Positions 41,001 to 55,000 of a stretch of 64,000 bases of DNA are shown in pieces. The translations under genes were made by a program, and so were the position numbers. Source of the DNA: Sitta carolinensis (Eukaryota; Chordata; Aves; Passeriformes; Sittidae). The notes beneath the pieces are model-generated. The model searched no databases and was not told where the DNA came from. It saw nothing but the letters and a program-made list of their open reading frames with translations. Position 1 is the stretch's first letter. Each line of letters begins with the position of its first letter. The stretch is from contig JAVUNC010000004.1 in NCBI GenBank assembly GCA_032173965.1, forward strand, positions 25,087,001-25,151,000. The letters are read 5' to 3'.

Positions 41001-44000
41001 CACTTCCCCATCCATTGCAATAAGTAGCAATTTTAATCATGAAACCTTCGTGGAGGCTTCAGGTCTGATCATTCAATCACATTTTTTTTTGCCTGTTGGT
41101 TGTCATATTTTTTTTTTACAGTAGTTAAAACCAAAAACAAACAAAAATGTTCCTCACAGTCATGACCTTGCAATAATATCAGACCTTTCATTTTCTATTG
41201 AAATAGGAAAATGTGGGTAGCTAGTTGATGAGTTATTGTAGCTTACTCAGATATAGGTTACAAAGTGAATTTATTCTTGCAAATATTCTTTGCAGAAGTT
41301 GTGTGGGTAGTTTGTTTTGCTGTACACTATTTTAGTCTCCCCAGAATCTGTGACATTCATATGATATAGTGGCAAGTATCTGCTACTCAGTTCCTTCAAA
41401 TAAAATCAGAGGACCAAGATGTATTAAGTGCATCTGAATTAATAAAAATAATGATTTATGGATGCATTTAATCCTCCATTTGTCATTTAAGAATTCCAAA
41501 TGCTGTGATATCTGTATTGTATCCAGTTTAAACTTGTTCTTAAAAAAGGAAAATTTGTTTACTTCTTCAATGGGTGTTTAATAATGGTAAACTGATTATG
41601 GTTTAATAATGGTAAACTATTTTCTCTCTTTTACAATTAGCTAATTCCTGCCATTATTACTACTTCTCAAAACAGTAACCAAAGCTTCTCTTCCATTCAT
41701 GAGAGAAATGTTTGATTTCACCTGGACCTTCAAAGTTTTAAAATCAGTATGCATTTTTTATTATCTCTTCTCTTCTGTGCCAGTAAAACCTTTCACTTAC
41801 ACCTCGTTTTTAGAAACACTGCATGCAGTAAAGCAAATCACTGAGACTATGATTTAACTGGAAACACTACCTGTATATCTAATATCCTGTTGAAAAAGCA
41901 ACACCTATACCTTTTCCTTGATTCTTAAGGAACACACATCTGTCTGCTACAATATCTGGTAGATGGTATATTGTGATTGTCACGAGTTATTTCAGTTGCT
42001 GGTATCAGAATGACTCATATGATTGACTGGAAGTACAGAGCAGTACAGTGCTTATACTAAACAGAGAGTATTTGAACACATAATAAGTTTCAACAAAATC
42101 TGTGAATTCATGAGTTTCTTTATGAATTAGAATAATATACCAAAGAATATCAGTGATATTTTGTGGGTTTAATTGCTATTATTTAAACAGCTCTTATTTA
42201 TTTTGTCTTGAAAACAACCCCAAATGCACTTTATAGAAAATGCTAAAAAAATCCTCTTTGCTCCTTACACGAGGCTTCAGCCACAATGAAAAGTCACCTG
42301 TGTTCTGGGGAAGAATCATTTTTTGTGCATTTTTCTCTAAATTTCTTTCTCACTTTTCATGCCTACTGAAACAGAGGTTGAGTGACAAAGACACCATACA
42401 CAGCATTCCAGTCATTACTGCTCCTGGTAAAACATTTAAGATTAATTTATGAGTATTTACCTACATACTTCTGTCTAGTGATTTTAATTCATCTTTACTC
42501 AATTGAGATCTTTTATTCTGAGGAAATCTCTGTCGGAAGATGTTGACATAGTTAAAGGGGGGGGGCATCACAGCACCTTCGTGTGATTCCTGAAGCAGTT
42601 TGTTCAGTGTTGCATTAGAGGGTGCTACAGCAAGGCTGGAGGTGGTCACAGTGGGTGCCAGCCCCTCTTGCCCTGTTTTATTAAGGAAGGCCAGTGATAC
42701 TCAGTTAACTGAGATGTCAAAAGGTGAAGAGTGCAAAACAGCAGGTCACATCACCAGCAGAAAGATACATTGCTGTCACTTTTGCTGTTTCCTGCGCGTG
42801 CATATGCACCTGGTGGGTACCAAATAAGTACCTCATTAACAATAATAAATAACAGAGCAGTAAAAATCTTCGGCAAAAACTCCTGAATATTTTTCAGTTT
42901 AGATTTCCTAGGAATTCGGGAAACATTTTGCCTTAGAAAAATTGGTACCTAAATTTCCCCCTTCAGCATTAATTACAATTCTCTCAGTTCTCTCCCTTTG
43001 TCGCCCACCTTCCCCGCATTTTTACCTGACCAGAATCTACACTTGATTAAGAAAAACTGTGGTATCTCAGTTTTTCAGTGACAGTATCTCAGCCATTATA
43101 TGGCTGCTGATGATAAGTGCTCCTGGATTTATCATCATTGCAACTGTTTAGTTGCTTTGCTGGTCATTCTTTGGAGTTTGTGGTAAAGGTTTTAGTTACC
43201 AAGGAAACAAACTTTGTAATGCAAATATGGTCTTTAATGGGAAAGAATTAAAACTATTTTATAATTTTCATAGCAAAACTAATAGAAAAGGAGAAGATAT
43301 GTAAGTACAGTTTCCTACTGTATTTCCACACTGGATAAAGTAACCATGTTATAGTTTCACCATGGTGGAAAACAGATGACTAAGTAAAATGAATTATTTT
43401 CCTCTTGCATTGATTTCAGCTTACAAAAGAAATTTTTAATCAGCATGAGGAAGGATGACAGAATCAAGCAAAAACATGTAGTGCCATGAAACTCTTAGGT
43501 CTTGCATCTTGAAGAGAGAGATCCTCCATTCAAGGAAGATTGGATTTTAAGTTCTTTCTGTTATTTATAGTGACTCTTTCTACAGTATGGTGTGTTTGAA
43601 AAAAATTGCTTGTTTAAAAAATCATGGGTAGTCAGTACACAATCTGGCATAAGTAACTCCCAATTAAAATAAACAGAACCCTGAGTAGGAGGAAAAGAAA
43701 TTCAAAGAGGAGCAACTTAAAAAATACATGAAATGAAATTTTAAGCAGTCAGATACTAGTGCAATTAAAATTACTAACTTGAAATTAACATTCTGTTAAG
43801 GGAAATATTGTAATTTAGGAGACCAGATCATTTTTGGTCATATTAACAATGTCACATGGTCATGAACCATTCCCTTGTCTAATATAGTAACACTCCTGCA
43901 ATATGGAACACATTTGCCTTTTTAATTACTTAGCTGTTAAAAAAAAAAAAAAAATTACACTTTTATTCCCCGTGGATAGTTAACAAATTGTGACTTTTGC

Positions 44001-44267
44001 TTTGCTTCATTAAAATTGGGTAAATGTGACCTTGACATACTTCTTGGAGCTTCATCAAATGTACTTATGGCAGAGGAAGGAGTTAATGACTGTGAGTTGC
44101 TGTGTGAATTCTCCAGCATTCCCCAGAACCTTGTAACTGGCAGATAATATTTTTTCACTGTCTCTTCCTGTTACTGATGGCTTTTAAATTTCATACTTCT
44201 GTTTTTTATGGGGCAACTCTAGTTTGGGCACATTAAAGGGAAAAGCGTTATGGAAATATGATAACTA
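38091..44267. other. Non-coding stretch with minor short repeats
   Basis: No gene is recognised. Open frames reach 113 codons (39293-39634, minus) and show no motif. A plus-strand frame at 39831-40145 is hydrophobic, but I do not recognise it. Small repeats seen are the 18-base direct repeat at 41576-41618 and a G9 run at 42557-42565. Confidence 0.5.
41576..41618. repeat. Direct repeat of 18 bases, period 25
   Basis: GTTTAATAATGGTAAACT occurs exactly at 41576-41593 and again at 41601-41618. The 7 bases between differ from the surroundings. It is a short local duplication with no coding role. Confidence 0.9.
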
Positions 44268-44325
44268 TGTTTAAAAAACTCAATCCACATCTTCCTTGTT
44301 TAAAAAACTCAATCCATATCTACCT
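44268..44325. repeat. Tandem duplication, two copies of 29 bases
   Basis: Copies are at 44268-44296 and 44297-44325, both beginning TGTTTAAAAAACTCAATCCA. They differ at only a few positions in the second half (CATCTTCCT against TATCTACCT). It is a slippage-type duplication, older than the 173-base one. Confidence 0.93.
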
Positions 44326-44641
44326 TGTGACAAAATAAACCAAGCATTCTTAAATTTCTGCCTGGAGGAAATTTGGAGGTGGTACTTAAGAATACAAATT
44401 GCCAAAATAAAATCCCAAATGGCTCAGGATAAGCTGTTTTTTTTTTTTTGCTTCCACAGTTTGCATAGCCATTTTCTATTGCTACCTAAATTGAAGAAAA
44501 AAAGAAATGCCATACCCACCTATTTTATAACTATATATACCCAGAAAAAAAATGAGTTCATGTTCTTGAGTTCATTATCTCTTAAAAATGCTGCTTAAAA
44601 ATTAAGCTTTTAACTCTGCATAAACCAAGGCTGAGAGATCT
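44326..44641. other. Non-coding stretch, no gene recognised
   Basis: AT-rich sequence with a T-run near 44436-44448. Nothing else was seen. Confidence 0.5.
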
Positions 44642-45283
44642 ATGAGATCACCCCAACAGAATAAGACTCTAGTGATTGTGTGTGAAAATGCAGTGCTATG
44701 GGCTTTCCAGATTAACAAAAGAGCCTTTTTACTGCAACACAGATTCAGGTTATCCTTTGACAGGACTGGAAAATGGTATCCTTGTCTTATGGCACAGAAC
44801 CATGTCCCAGCTGCCTCTTGCAAGCTCTCCTGCTGGTATCAGAAAGAAGCATATAGGGTTGATGGAGTCAGATTTAGCCCCTGGTCACCTTGCATTGACA
44901 TCAACAACATACATGGATTTTGGGATGTGTCACAGGTTTGGCAGGTTTGTCAGATCAAGGTATTTCTCCCAGGAGTATCCCTAGATCCCCACGTGTTATC
45001 TGATGCTGCAAATTTTGAATTTTGCACTCTGCCTCATTTATTTTTTTCCCCTTCTGGTTTGATCATAAGCAGTCACATTTTCAAAATGGAGATTGCTCTA
45101 TTTCTGTCTTCCAATGTCTCCTGCAGGTGCATGTGCACTACCTACATGCTCCATGTGATACCGAAGAGATTAAACAAAGGCACAACTGTCATTGGAGCAC
45201 ATAGTACTGGCTTAACAAGGTGGTTCTTCTTCAAAGACTGCTCCAGAAGGGCAGACATATTTTGCCACCGTGAGTTAAGATAA
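44642..45283 (+). other. Longest open frame of the window (213 codons), unrecognised
   Basis: The frame runs 642 bases from an ATG to a TAA without interruption. The conceptual product has many aromatic and cysteine residues, scattered hydrophobic stretches, no clear signal peptide and no domain that I recognise. A second frame overlaps it (44676-44984), which is a sign of chance openness. The segment is less AT-rich than its flanks, which lowers stop density. No polyadenylation signal, splice pattern or retroposition tail marks it as a gene. I list it because of its length only; chance is the most likely explanation. Confidence 0.15.
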
Positions 45284-48200
45284 TAAAAAATAAACAAATG
45301 TTTTGATTTCACCAAAAACTTGACTTGTATGCTTGATTACTGGTGAAACCAATTGGCTATCTGTAATAATTTCAGGATTCATCTGGAGGAACTTCTAACA
45401 AAGAGACAGTGGTGCCCTAAGTAGTCTTACCTCAGTTTGACAGCTAGTCATAGGCAACAGCTCCTACCACAGGCATGTGATTAATTCACCCCTTTAGTCC
45501 ATCAATTCAGCTCAAACAAACCCCACTTGTGTAAGTACTCTGTTGGAGTCTGTGCTGGGCCATTATCCTTTGTACTTATGAGCAGCTCTAATCCTGTTTG
45601 CCATTGGCTGCTTGTGGTCTCCTGTCCAACCAAAACTCCTCTGTATACAGCTTTTATTTTTCGTCATTATGGGGAATGGGCTTATCCTCTTAACCAAGCT
45701 GTTTTAGTGGTCTGTAGCACACCCTGTTATTAGACTGTCTTGACCTTCCTTAACACATAGATTCATAAACCAGTATGTGCAGAACCTGCTGCTCAGCACC
45801 CTCATTTACTGCACAAGAAATGCTTTCTCTTTCATGTAGCACAGCATATCACACACTGACATCTCACTTTCCTCAGACTTATCCCAATGATTTTACCTTT
45901 CCAATCATAAGGATTATTCTTTTTTAATTTTAGTGTTGCCAATTAAAGCACATTTCCCTTTATCCACAGGAATTTCCATTTCACTCTACTTGTTACCCTG
46001 GCATTTGGTATCCAAGAGATCAAATAATTTCTTGTCTTTGAGTTTGGTGTCTTTACATTTCTGCTGGTTGGTAATAAATTGATTGTGGCTTTATGTCCCT
46101 TTGCAGCCCTCTCCATGTGTGTTAGCTCTGTCCCAGCTAATTTCCAGCTAGGGCTATACTGCTACTGCAAGCTCTTCACACAGACTTACCATGCATACTT
46201 TTTTGCTTCCCAGAGGCAATTTTTACTGATTAGTTTAGAGCTATTCTTGCTGAGAAAAGACCAAAATATTCTGCATCTCTCCTGGTGTCCCATTGACCTG
46301 CGTTAGGGATCCTCTGTGTACCTCTCATCATTACCATTCTTGTGCATTAACAAATAGGGAATCAGATTCCCCAGATTAATTTTTAGTAAGTTTATTTAAA
46401 CTAAACAAAACACCTCCAAGTAATAATATTTGTTTTGGGGTTTCTAAAATGTTCAGGTCTTTTGAAATCTCATTTTCTGACTTTTTCTTGCAATAAAAAA
46501 GGGCTAGAAATCTGTAGGGTTTTTGTTTGGTTCTTTGTTGTTTTTTTTAAAAAAATGAAAATTGAGACTCTCATTTCAGGAACTGGAGCTTGAAGAAAAA
46601 TACTATTATCAGGAGATAAATAGCAACAGTGGGGGATCTGGCAACACTGTTATCTTGTGTGCATCTTAGGAGTCTTGGCAATAACATCTCAGCTTCTTGC
46701 TCAGAAAAGTTTGCTAGTTGACCAGAACAGACCTTCAGCCTCAGTGCAGCACCTGGTATCTTCATGAAACACATTCAGCTCAGTCAATTCCTACCTGGGA
46801 TGGTCCAAAACCATGCATGTACTGAATAAAATTGCTAAATTTGGACATTTTCTAACTCTGAACAGCAGTTCTTAGTTCTAGATCTGCATTTCAGGCATGA
46901 AATTTGGATCTGAATTTCAGTTCATGTATCCAAACTGGTTTAAGTTAATATTCTTCATAGATCTAAATCTATGGGGAAGAGACAGACATATTTGAAATTC
47001 AAATGAAAACACTGTCATTCTAACTCTCCCTAATGAAAATTCAGACCCTGCAGTAAACCCACACAGTTTCAATATTGTTGAAGAGAGTTTCTTTATGGAT
47101 CGTTGGCAGCTATTCCCCCTAGAAGGATGTTGGTTCAGTGGCAAGAGAAAGTGATCATCCAGATTCTCCTTAATGCTCCTTGTCATCATAGGACAACTTT
47201 ATTGTCTCCTCCTTGCTCTTTCCTTGTCTACTGTAGTTTTAGAAAGTTCTTTATGTGACCAAGCAAAATATGTTACCACTGTTGAATGACTGATTCTGAT
47301 CCCAACACACTGGCATGAATATTACTTGTGGAAACATGAGAGCTGACTTACTGAGAAATACACTACAGCAGATTTTCTCTGCTCAGTGCCAGTGCAGGTG
47401 AAGGAAACCAACATACAGAATGTGGGAAGTAGATTTTTTTTCTTATTGTGCTGGGGACCTGTACCTGTGACTTTGACAGTTGAGGATGCTCAGCTGCTCT
47501 CAAAATGAGCCCCAAATCTTCTGCCCTCAGTAAGCTTTTATTGCTTTAGCTCTGATTGATGGGTTCAGGGAACTGGAGCCTAAAGATAAGTCTTTAATGG
47601 ATCACTAAATTGTGACTGCCAAGCAAATTATTGTGTATAGGTTTTAGAAATTGTACTACCTAGAAGACAGCTTATTTCAGGAGTGAAATTTTACGCCAGA
47701 GGGAAAACAGAACAACAGCATTTTCAGTAGTGGTTTTAATGGCTGATTTGTTCGGAATGTTTACTTGCTTCTGTCTCCTTTCTTTGTTCAGTCTTCACTT
47801 CAGCATCTCTCCTTTCTGCCATATACATGTTAGTAAGGTCTTTTTATTACCCTTCTTATATTATTTTTTAACTTTAAAATTTTGTTTCCATAGTTATTAA
47901 CTTTTAAAAGAGCACAGATACGTTTTTTTTGAAAGGAATATTTAAAGATGCCATATAAGGGAGTTATTCTTTATATGTGTTTTGACGTCTTTATGAAGAA
48001 ATAGCTTGGACACTGGAGTTGCTATCACTTCTTTTGTCACTGTTATCTCCATAAACATTTAATGTGAAATATTTAAAGGTTTAATATTGCTTTTCTACAC
48101 TGGGGTAACACTCACAAACGCAGCTTTTGCAACATTCTTACAAATCATTTATCTGGACATGGAACCTATTAAAAAATTAATATTAGTGTCCAATACCTAT

Positions 48201-49057
48201 TTTTGTGTAGAGCATGTGTTGAATTGCCTTTTACAAGGATTGGAAGCAATTAAGCTTAACAATTGTAATAACGCCTCAGGTATTGCTTGTCTATGAATTG
48301 TTACTCTTACTGTAGAATAAGAAAGTTGGAAACAGTACATATCTAAAGAATTCACAGCCATTAACCTCTGTGTCAATAGGTCTGTTTAAAGGTTCAGAGG
48401 GGTATGTTCTTTTTTGAGCAATTTTTTGTGTGTGTGAATTTAGATTGCTTGTTTGTCATTATTTTTATGACCTAATTTGTATATCAAAGATTTATTCAGT
48501 TTTGTATGATTTATTCCTGATGCAAAATTGTTGCCATAAGAAAACACACTGTTTCAGAGTTTAGAAATGCATAATGGTGCCTTTAATTGAAATGCATAAG
48601 AGAAAATATTTAAAAATATTTAAATTGAAAAAAACCCCCACAAAGCACAATTAAATATGCAGGTAGTAAACAAATTTATGGAAGAATTTGAATGAAAAAA
48701 GTCTGGTAAAAATGAGAAAATTTAAAAGACAACTTTTCCTCAAAAACATTAGGAAATCAGAAATCAGCATTTGCTAAAAAATTAGAATTTTTAAACGAAT
48801 TTCAATTTTGCAATAAAATGCAAATAGCATATGTATGTAATGAAGCACGTGACAAATTTTTCTAGAGATTTGGCTTAAAAATGGACATGATGCTGACTTT
48901 GATTAGCTAGAGAAATGTGAATATCTTGCTTCTGCACCTGAAAATATGTAATTTTTCTGTTGCTAATGGTAGTGCAAATTTAGATGAAAGAAAAAAAAAG
49001 GTTACACAGTCACATTTCATTAAGAAATGTGATAATGAAAATAACACACATTTTCAA
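45284..49057. other. Non-coding stretch, possible ancient repeat inside
   Basis: No gene is recognised. The pyrimidine-biased segment about 45484-46330 contains GGTCTGTAGCACACCC and TTTATCCACAGGAATTTCC. These remind me of an ancient amniote LINE read in reverse, but I cannot name the family or its ends. The rest is AT-rich, unique-looking DNA. Confidence 0.4.
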
Positions 49058-49097
49058 GGGTAGTATCGTAGACTTCTGGGTAGTATAGTAGACTTTC
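49058..49097. repeat. Tandem duplication, two copies of 20 bases
   Basis: GGGTAGTATCGTAGACTTCT at 49058-49077 is followed directly by a copy with a few changes at 49078-49097. This is a small slippage duplication. Confidence 0.88.
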
Positions 49098-52000
49098 GGG
49101 TATCTTAAATGACTAAGTTTTGTTTTACTTGGGTAAGCATTTTTTGATTGTTACAAATGAAATAGCAGAGTGAAATGTCTGAAATGAAAATCATTAGTTT
49201 GCTTGGGATGTCTTCAAAAGAACACAGAGATACTGAAGTTTGCAATGCGTTATCCTCTGAATTACAAAATTTGTGCATAACAGAGGAGTATTAAGTCCCA
49301 TTTATAGCCAGGAAAATAAACCAAGACTTATTAAATGTATAGTGATGGATAAATACATCCTATGTAGCGGTCATTTTACTTCCGTATATTGTGCTTTTAT
49401 TATCAAATGTACTGGGCCATGTGCTGTCTTCTGTGCTAAACCCCCAAAATTATAAGATGCTGTTTTAACTTGGGGTAAGGATGTTAAAAAATAAATATTT
49501 AGCTTAACTTTGCTGACAACATGGAATGATACCAGATTTGAAATATCCATGTCTTTCAATTAGTCTTTTCATGTTTGCTGGCTTCTGAGGTGGAATAAAA
49601 AATACTTGTAGTGCTAGGATTTCTGAATGCAACTTCATGTTCCATAAAGGCTCCTGAAGCGTGGATAAGAAAAGAAACTCTTCTTAGGCCATAGAGAGCT
49701 GAAAAGATTAGTGGTCTCTCACCAACACATGCATCTGACTACTGCAACACTGACTTACTCAGTCTAAGTTCTCCCCAGCTTCACATAGAGTATATATAGA
49801 CAGATGGAAGAATAAAATGACATTAGAGTCAATACTGGACAGTAAAAACTGAAAGTGCCAGAGAGGTATTTTTTTGGTGAAATTCTACTCCTTTGTTTTC
49901 TCCCAGACTGTTTTAACAATGTTGTCTTTATAGCTTTAACACTGTTAGTACAGGCAGGCTCATTCCTGGAATGGGCAGACAAGGTCTGTAAGTGCCTAAT
50001 CAGCAGATAATTTGTGTGTCCTGAGGACACATAAACCTGAAATACAGTATCTGTTGGATGCACACCTGGCTTCTTCAGGCAACAGGACAAAAAGCAAAGC
50101 TCTTAATAATGCTTATCTAGAGAAGTGAAGAGTAATACTGAATGCAAATAACCCAGATGAAAGACTCCTTGGAAAGAGATATCTTGAAATCTGCTCCACA
50201 TCCTCTGTCCTACAAGGAAGTTTAGGCTTATATGAAAACAGTTACCAAAGACAAAAGAGAAGGAGAAATGCACAAGTGAAATCTCATAAAATACAAGAGG
50301 AGAGTAAGATGATGGTAATCACAGATGCCTTTTTCAAATACAGCTAACACAGATTTTGTTGGAAGAAGGAGAATTGTCCTGAGGAGGTCACAGTCAAAGT
50401 CAAAAGCAAGGAAATCTGTAGAGATAGAAAGCAAACATGGCATAAGATGAACTACCTGACAAATCAATGTTTGCTTATATTATGGTAGCATGCAACAGAA
50501 ACAAAGAAAGCAAGAAAGCTGTGCTTGCATCTCAGGGGAGGAGACATCCTGAGATGATAAGTGGTCTGTAGGTTTACAGTAGACAGACCAAAGTTCCTGA
50601 GTAGACACAGATGACATATTCTTCCAAATTTTACCCTTCCTGATCAGCCAAAAATGACCGGATTTTAGTTCAGTGATTCCATTGCTATTTGCCATTCATC
50701 ATCATAGGAACAGGAAGAAGTTGTTTAACATAAAAAAAAACTCTTGAAATTCTAATAAGACTGAAATTTAGTACTCATGATGGTCATTATTTTTATTAGG
50801 AGATAAAAATAATGTAATGTCCTGTTGAAAAAAACTCTGAAATAAATGCAGCTACAGGTCTAAAATTAAAGGCAACAAAACATGTCCTTTGAGAATTCTC
50901 GTCTTGGTAATTTGGACATATGATTGATAAATGTGATAGTAGAGACAAGACAAAATGTGTCGACCAAGTGACGCTGTTCACTAGTACATCCAAATTTCTG
51001 TGGCTGTCTGATAAGGCAATAGTGTGTAGCAAATTCCAACCTTCTGTTTCCTCAGAGGAATGAGTTCTTTATGAACTACATAAAAGAGACTTTGTGGCCA
51101 TCTGGGATAAATTGTACAAGCATGCCTTCGATGATTTTAAAAACTGATTGAACACATTTTCAGCAGTGGCATTTTTTACTGTTTTCTAGTTCCCCAGGCA
51201 TGATGCCATTCTGTTGCACTTAGATGGCAAGAAGCTCAGAGCAAATAGTTTCAGGAAGATGCAGATATTGATCACCAACATATCAGTTTTGATGATTCAT
51301 TCCTGGTTAATATAATGTCTTCCAAGAATTTCAGTGAAAATTTGGAACATGTTATTATAAATATCTTAATCACATGCTGGAAAATGCTAGAAGACAAAAA
51401 GCGAGCTGTCTTTACAATGTCAAAAACTTCCTCAAGAGTTCAAATATATGAGTGGAAACCTGCTAGTCAGTAGTAAGTGCTCCTGGCATCTGTTCATCTG
51501 TGCATGCCCCAAAAGGCAAATTTGAAGTGTGGCTACATGCAGTCTAATTTGTTACAGGAACAGTATTATGTCTGGATAAACATTCTACATGAAAGAATCC
51601 TGTCCTTTCCACAGCAGCTCCAGGTCTGTGCAGAATTGTGTATTTTAAAAGGTGCTCAGTAGCTCAGGCCAGTCTCACCCCAGCACACAGACACCAGAAT
51701 GGTAAACCACTAGGGGCAAGCCCTCTTGTTTCTGCTTGCGTCGTTTTGCTGGAGTGATGTCAGGTTACTCAAAATAGCCATGTCTCATCTGTCCTGTCAC
51801 ACTGCCACTAAGTGGCATTGAATATGGAGTATGAACATTGCCAGTATGAGCTCAGGATTTAAAATGCCCAGAGACATCAGGCTGGGGGTGTGATCATATT
51901 GCAGAACTGGGGGAGCAAAAGGGATTGAGAAGGTCCAGCTCTGTCCATCTCTGAAGAGGAAACCAGATTGCTCTGAACCATGTCAAATGCTTATGGCTTG

Positions 52001-55000
52001 GCTAGCCAGTGCCCGCAAAAAATTCAGCTACTTCTGTGCAGGGCTGGGCAGTATCTTCTTCCTCAGAATCCTGTTAGCATTGTGACCTGCACGAAGGGTT
52101 AAATGAGTGTCTGGATCTGCTCAGCTGAGGCAATATTCTGTATCACTGCAATATACCTCTGTTGATTGGCTTCTGTGTGTTTGCGTACAGGTGGCAAACA
52201 ATCCAAAATTGTAGCTGTCCTCCAGCCTTGCCTTTGACCAATAAAGAAATCTGGTCTCAAGGGCATCAGGAGACAACTGTTTGGCCCATGGATGACTGGT
52301 CACAGCTTTGAAGAAGTAGATTTAGCTAACTTGTTTGATCTGGTCTTTCCATTTGCATAGGGGATATCCTTTCCAATTATGTAGTTCAACAATGACAGGT
52401 TATTTTTATATTGAGCTATTTTTGAAAGACATTTGATAAGCTAAAACCCCATCATGTTTTGTTCAGAGTTTAGTAACATTCAGAACTGAAAGGGCTTAAG
52501 TACTGTGCTAAAACCATCTACTTATGTGCTTATAAAATGTGCAAATACACTTTGAAGAGAGCCAAACTGCTGAAGGCCAGCAGTTCTTTTCTCAGGAAAA
52601 ATAATTACATAACTCCATTTATATGTAAAAAAAAGGAGGATGCACAAGTAAAAGTGACAGGCATGATGTCTTTCAACCTGAGATCATAATTGATTTACAG
52701 AGTTAAATATTTATAGACTGTGTTACTTAATAGAGAAGAAGAAAATGTGTGTTATTGGAAAGTTTAGAAAAAAGGCACTTGAAAATGTACCTAAGTTGGT
52801 ACCTGATTTTGGGAGAGGAAGACTACCTGGAAACACTGAATCCCAAAATCCTCACACAAGTTATGAATGTGATTTTCTTTCATGTAAAGCTCACAGGGAA
52901 TTTTCAGGATTTAAGACTGAAAATTTAAAAATCTATTACACACCCCCAACAGCTGTGTATAAGTATCACAGACACTTTTGAGTGCTATCTAGCATGCTTG
53001 TGTAGTTGGAAGTTTCAAATATCAGACCTTTGCTAGTCTATCATGTTTTGAAGCTGGGAAACTCTTGATCAGCTATTTCATTCAAACAGTGAATGATTTA
53101 ATTTTGGGGGTCTGAAAATAAATTAAATCTGTCTTTAGATAAGACTGGATAAATGTTATCTTTGCACTTAGTAGAATTACCTCTCAATTCAACAATTCTC
53201 TCTGCTCAACATGTTGCCTGTCTTGGCTATGCAATGGCCTTTTGTTCTGTTCTCTTTTCATTAACAGTCTATTAGATCTTTTGCTTTTAATGCAATTAGC
53301 ATGGCAGTTGATTTTGGGGGTGAAGAAGAAGAACCCAGCCAAGAAGAAGGTCAGGCAATAGATTGATAAAGGGATAAATCTCATTCTAGTTTGTTTGCTT
53401 GTTTGTTTATTTAATTAGAAAAGATTGTAGAAAAGATATCTTGTTTAAATCTAAATGTGAATTATGATCTTCTCTCAGCAGATAGAAATTCTCCTTTGAT
53501 GTTCAGTTGCTAATTTTTGGCAGAGTTGCCAGAGTCAACTATCTCTATGCCTCCTGACTAGAGGGCTTGCCCTAATTCTCATATTAGCTATCAGTGGGCA
53601 GAACTGTTGAGATTATCTCCCTTTGGAGTAAATCCATTTTGCTTTTCTTTTCTAGGGAAAAATGATGGTCCTTGCCCTTGGAGAGGTGTGGAGTTCATTT
53701 CTGTGCAATTCTGTCTTTAGCTGGATGAAATTCAAGTGTTGTTTAAGGCTTAGAAATCTAATGCTTCCCATCATGTGGACTCTCCACTGATTTGCTGTTG
53801 ATTTGTACTGTTATACTGAGTATAGGTGATGTTAGGAAAATTAATTGAGTACCTCTGGGAATCCTTTACTAGTCTAGCAGCAGCTTTCTCTTGGTAGTGA
53901 GCTGTGAAAGCATCAAGATACAGCTGGCTGAATAGTTGCAGGTGATTTTAATATAATTTAACTATTTGCTTTAAAAAAAAAGGTTGTTTATTTTTTTTTT
54001 CTCATGCGATGGTATTCTGATGATAATTCAGAAAAGGTGATATTAAAAATGTAAACTATCACTCTATTCTGCTTTTTTAATAAAAGTTTGATTTACAATT
54101 GAAAATGACAGATGTCTTGGATACTTCAAGCCTTTAAAAGACTGTAGGTAGTTTCTGCTAATAAGGATTCTAGTTAATAGTCAATATAAGGATGAAACAG
54201 GTTATCCAAAATCACCCTATGTCCCCAGTGTGAAATTTAGCTTTCTCTTACTATCCAAAACAGTTGTATATTGTATGTACTATTAAAGATCTTCAGTTCT
54301 TCTGCTGTTAGAAGTGGCTCTTACCTAGACAATACTCACTTCTGATGCTCTGTATTTTATGTTTGTAAATGTAACTGAAGCATGTGTGTGATGAAAGGTG
54401 ACCATGTGAGTTCCTAGAAACCCCAAAGAATAAGCACATATTTATGTTTCCATTGTTGAATTTTGTCAATTTGTTTTCCTCAATTTACAGGATCTAAGGA
54501 GCGATATAATTACAGTGATCACATGCAACTGTTCTGAATGCCTGCAGTTACTACTCTCTGCCCTTGCAGCTGGAATTGGTGTCTGAAGAGGGACTTAAAT
54601 AGACTTTGTCCTTTCAATACCACTTACAAAACTTCTGGTGTCACTAAGCAAAATCTATTTTTTATTGCTTGATTGTAGAAATTAATCTTTCTCTTTTTCC
54701 AACTAGAAGTTTTGAAATGAAAAAAAGGATATGTTTGGTTCTAATGAAGTCAACATCAGTGTAGTAAAAAAAAGGAAAAGGTTTCATACATCACTAGCTG
54801 AGAAACACTAGATGCACAGATGGGGAGAGAGATGATTCTCTTTGATAGAATACACAGTTGGCATGAATGCAAGAGAGAAGTTTGGGAACTGAGGTTTAAA
54901 TTTATTCATTATGAATATTTTGGTTACAAATTTGGGACTCTGGTGATAAATTTATAGTATTAATTAGATTTTTTTCTTTGAGCTTGTTTGAAACTTGGGG

